Positions 7,861 through 10,001 of a stretch of 10,001 bases of DNA are shown here, in pieces. The stretch spans positions 1-10,001 of the forward strand of contig CAKPPL010000041.1 of assembly GCA_934177555.1 (NCBI GenBank), in the 5' to 3' direction. Made by a program: the position numbers and the translations under genes. The notes below the pieces were generated by a model. It saw only the letters and a program-made list of their open reading frames with translations, ran no database searches and had not been told where the DNA came from. This stretch comes from an uncultured Clostridia bacterium. GTDB lineage: Bacteria; Bacillota; Clostridia; TANB77; CAG-508. The number at the start of each line of letters is the position of its first letter. The first letter of the stretch is position 1.

Positions 7861-7895
7861 ACTGACTTTTAAAGAATTTGTGGTAATTTTATCTA

Positions 7896-7930
7896 TTGAC
7901 AAAAAATGATAAATGTAGTAATTATATAAT
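7896..7930 (+). promoter_or_regulatory. Possible promoter of the Tyr-rich protein gene, with an unusually long spacer
   Basis: A perfect TTGACA (7896-7901) and a perfect TATAAT (7925-7930) lie in the right order after the ftsH terminator, but 23 nt apart instead of about 17. Closer alternatives such as TTATAT (7922-7927, spacer 20) are poorer matches. A promoter is needed here because of the terminator, but the exact -10 cannot be settled by reading. Confidence 0.4.
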
Positions 7931-7960
7931 ATAAATAAAAATAAAGAGAGTTGAACAAAT

Positions 7961-9643
7961 ATGAAAATAGAAAATTTAGCAATAATATTTGTTATTATAA
8001 TATTACCTATTTCAATAGTTCTATCTGCATATACTCAATTTCAAATAAAAACACTAAATTTACAAACACTATATGATACAAAATTAACATCAGCAACATA
8101 TGATGCAATAAAAGCATTTCAAGTAAATACATCAAATAGTACAATGTCAGATTTATCAAACTCAAAATTAAGAGACATTGAAGCATCTGTTTCAACATTT
8201 AAAACATCAATAATGTCAACATTTGGACTAAATGGATACACAGAAGAAGATTTAAATAGTTATATTCCAGCATTAGTATATACAATGTATGATGGTTTTT
8301 ATATATATTCACCATATACAAATGTAAATTATATGTATGAATATCAAAAAAATGCAAGTGGAGCAGTAAAACAAGATTCTAATGGAGAACCAATAAAAGA
8401 TACAAGTAAACCAATGTATGGAAATGGAGAAAACGAATATGGTTTAAAACCATATATAACATATAGCTGTAGATATGTAAAGGGTGGAATAGATGTAGTA
8501 ATAACATATTCATTAGATAATTATATTACAATTCAAGGAACAATAAATAATGGCAAGGAATATGTAAATAGAGAGGGATATTTAATAGATAATATAACAA
8601 ATGCAAATGAAGATAATGTAACATATAATGGAGTTACAATAACAAAAGAGACAGAATTAAAAGAATATGTATTAGGAAATGAATATCCATATATAAAAGT
8701 AAATGGAACTAAATATTACTATGATACAGATAGTGCAGAACACAAAATTTTTTACATATCAAATGGAAAAATAACTGTACAAGGAGATTTAAAAGGAACA
8801 AATGCAGATAAGTATTATACAGACAAAATTAGTTCAAATGATCAAGCAATACAATATTATAAACAGGCAAAAGAATTTACAGAATATGTAGAAAATACTT
8901 TTGGTGATTTAACATATGGAGATGCTAGAACAGCAGATGGAAGAAATAAAATATGGAGTGAAAATGATGTTAATTATAGAACAAAAATATTCACAAAATA
9001 TGATTCGACAAAACAAAATAATATAGAAAAAGAATTGTCAAATTTTAATCAACATAGATTAGCAGTAATTAGACATGTAATAGAAGAAAATTTATCAATA
9101 GCAATATCAAATTATAACAAATATTCACAAGCGACAGGAATAGAATTTCAAATGCCAGAATTAAAAGAAGATGAATGGGATAGACTTATTAATAATATTT
9201 CATTAATAAGTTTTGTACAAGGATTAGATATTGGAGGAAAAGTATATAATGGATATACTATTGTAAGTAACTCTGAGAGTAAAGAAGTCGTATTAGAAGA
9301 AAATATTTACATACTTGGAAATGATAAGTATTATTACAGAATAGGAGATAATACTATTGCAAATGGAACTGTCGGAATAGCTGGACAATCAGCAGGTAGA
9401 TTGAATTTGGATTTCAAAAGAACAAGTGTATCAGATAGTACAGGAGCAATTATAAGATATTATTATCCACTAAAAAATTATGATGCATCTTATAATAGTA
9501 TAGTGACTCAAAATGATGTTACAACATTTGATGATATTTATGATTACATAGAAAAATTAAATAATAATGATTATAAAATTGCATTTTATACAGCACTAGG
9601 TAGAGAAAGACAAAGTGCTTATAAAGCATTACGAACTAATTAA
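7961..9643 (+). CDS. Membrane-anchored Tyr-rich protein of unknown function
   Basis: I do not recognise a named family. The 560-residue protein begins with a short charged stretch and one strong hydrophobic helix (about 6-23), then a predicted extracytoplasmic remainder. There is no good signal-peptidase site after the helix and no class III prepilin motif (G followed by FxxxE), so it is probably an uncleaved anchor. A helical segment (about 24-90) precedes a Tyr-rich region, including YIPALVYTMYDGFYIYSPY (101-119). By my count 56 of 560 residues are Tyr, against a single Cys (C170). Two short stretches resemble each other: NGTKYYYDTDS (248-258) and GNDKYYYRIGD (453-463). The region about 350-420 looks helical. 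The topology recalls pilin-like or TadE-like envelope proteins, but that is inference from shape only. The ATG has a modest purine-rich site, AGAGAG (7945-7950). nrdG follows closely and may share the transcript. Confidence 0.75.
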   Translation: MKIENLAIIFVIIILPISIVLSAYTQFQIKTLNLQTLYDTKLTSATYDAIKAFQVNTSNSTMSDLSNSKLRDIEASVSTFKTSIMSTFGLNGYTEEDLNSYIPALVYTMYDGFYIYSPYTNVNYMYEYQKNASGAVKQDSNGEPIKDTSKPMYGNGENEYGLKPYITYSCRYVKGGIDVVITYSLDNYITIQGTINNGKEYVNREGYLIDNITNANEDNVTYNGVTITKETELKEYVLGNEYPYIKVNGTKYYYDTDSAEHKIFYISNGKITVQGDLKGTNADKYYTDKISSNDQAIQYYKQAKEFTEYVENTFGDLTYGDARTADGRNKIWSENDVNYRTKIFTKYDSTKQNNIEKELSNFNQHRLAVIRHVIEENLSIAISNYNKYSQATGIEFQMPELKEDEWDRLINNISLISFVQGLDIGGKVYNGYTIVSNSESKEVVLEENIYILGNDKYYYRIGDNTIANGTVGIAGQSAGRLNLDFKRTSVSDSTGAIIRYYYPLKNYDASYNSIVTQNDVTTFDDIYDYIEKLNNNDYKIAFYTALGRERQSAYKALRTN

Positions 9644-9665
9644 ATGAAAGAAAGAGATGAAAAAA

Positions 9666-10001
9666 ATGAAATATGCAGATATAAAAACAGCAGATATAGC
9701 AAATGGAAAAGGAGTAAGAGTGTCTTTATTTGTAAGTGGATGTAACCATCATTGCAAAGGATGCTTTAATGCGCAAGCATGGGATTTTAATTATGGAAAA
9801 GAATTTACACAAGAAGATATAGACAGAATTATAAGTGAATTAGATCATCCATATGTTGCAGGACTATCACTTTTAGGAGGAGAGCCTTTAGAATATGAAA
9901 ATCAAAAGGGACTATTACCATTAGTAAAAGCAGTAAAAGAAAAATTTCAAAAAAATCTTCAAATGATCGAAAAAAGTGTTAAATATGCAGAAAGCAAACA
10001 A
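9666..10001 (+). CDS. nrdG: Anaerobic ribonucleoside-triphosphate reductase activating protein, 3'-truncated by window edge
   Basis: A radical SAM enzyme that places the glycyl radical on NrdD, allowing deoxyribonucleotide synthesis without oxygen. The 112 visible residues open MKYADIKTADIANGKGVRVS, close to the family N-terminus. The iron-sulphur cluster motif CNHHCKGC supplies C26, C30 and C33 (CxxxCxxC), and GGEP (71-74) is the SAM-binding motif. I chose ATG at 9666 by family N-terminus, with AAAGAG (9651-9656) 9 nt upstream; an in-frame ATG at 9657 would add three residues. It begins 22 nt after the Tyr-rich gene with no terminator between. After KEKF (91-94), where an IWxYTGY strand is usually found, the sequence is instead helical and Lys/Glu-rich to the window end. 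nrdD is not in this window. Confidence 0.88.
   Translation, partial: MKYADIKTADIANGKGVRVSLFVSGCNHHCKGCFNAQAWDFNYGKEFTQEDIDRIISELDHPYVAGLSLLGGEPLEYENQKGLLPLVKAVKEKFQKNLQMIEKSVKYAESKQ

Noticed and set aside
7961..8035. Type IV prepilin signal at the N-terminus of the Tyr-rich protein
   Set aside because: There is no Gly-Phe cleavage pair and the Glu lies before the hydrophobic helix, not at its fifth residue.
1..10001. tRNA or rRNA genes, CRISPR array, insertion sequence, attachment site, riboswitch
   Set aside because: No cloverleaf, spaced direct repeats, transposase, terminal inverted repeats or long structured leader could be found by reading. All gaps between genes are under 150 bp.

Overview
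The window is strongly AT-rich, and every supported gene lies on the + strand. Codon choice leans heavily to A-ending codons (ATA for Ile, AGA for Arg). TGG is used for Trp and no TGA falls inside a reading frame, so the standard bacterial code fits and a Mycoplasma-type code does not. The gene set gdpP, rplI, dnaB, tilS, ftsH points to a low-GC Firmicute. An anaerobic ribonucleotide reductase activase suggests an anaerobe, probably an uncultured Clostridia-like lineage. That placement is inference from gene order and composition.

Layout. (1) Positions 1-852 hold the 3' part of a phage-tail-like or surface fibre gene: a coiled coil built from 21-nt repeats, two collar-like repeats of about 68 residues, and a Tyr-rich C-terminal domain, closed by a strong hairpin terminator. 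(2) gdpP (c-di-AMP phosphodiesterase) has a textbook promoter, TTGACA-17-TATACT, whose -10 box lies in a small inverted repeat; a terminator follows it. (3) rplI, dnaB and tilS are tightly spaced and probably one operon. (4) ftsH has its own extended -10 promoter and a consensus AGGAGG ahead of a TTG start, then a terminator. (5) A 560-residue membrane-anchored, Tyr-rich protein of unknown function is followed closely by nrdG, which runs off the window.

The middle block is core physiology: second-messenger turnover (GdpP), ribosome (L9), replication fork (DnaB), tRNA-Ile2 decoding (TilS) and membrane protein quality control (FtsH). TilS has an obvious customer here, because it allows the AUA codon to be read and AUA is the dominant Ile codon in these genes. 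The two flanking genes, the fibre-like protein and the Tyr-rich protein, are the accessory-looking parts.

No complete undescribed multi-gene system is visible. The best candidates for new biology are the Tyr-rich anchored protein, the heptad-encoding tandem repeat, the dyad at the gdpP promoter, and the unexpected sequence near the end of the visible nrdG.
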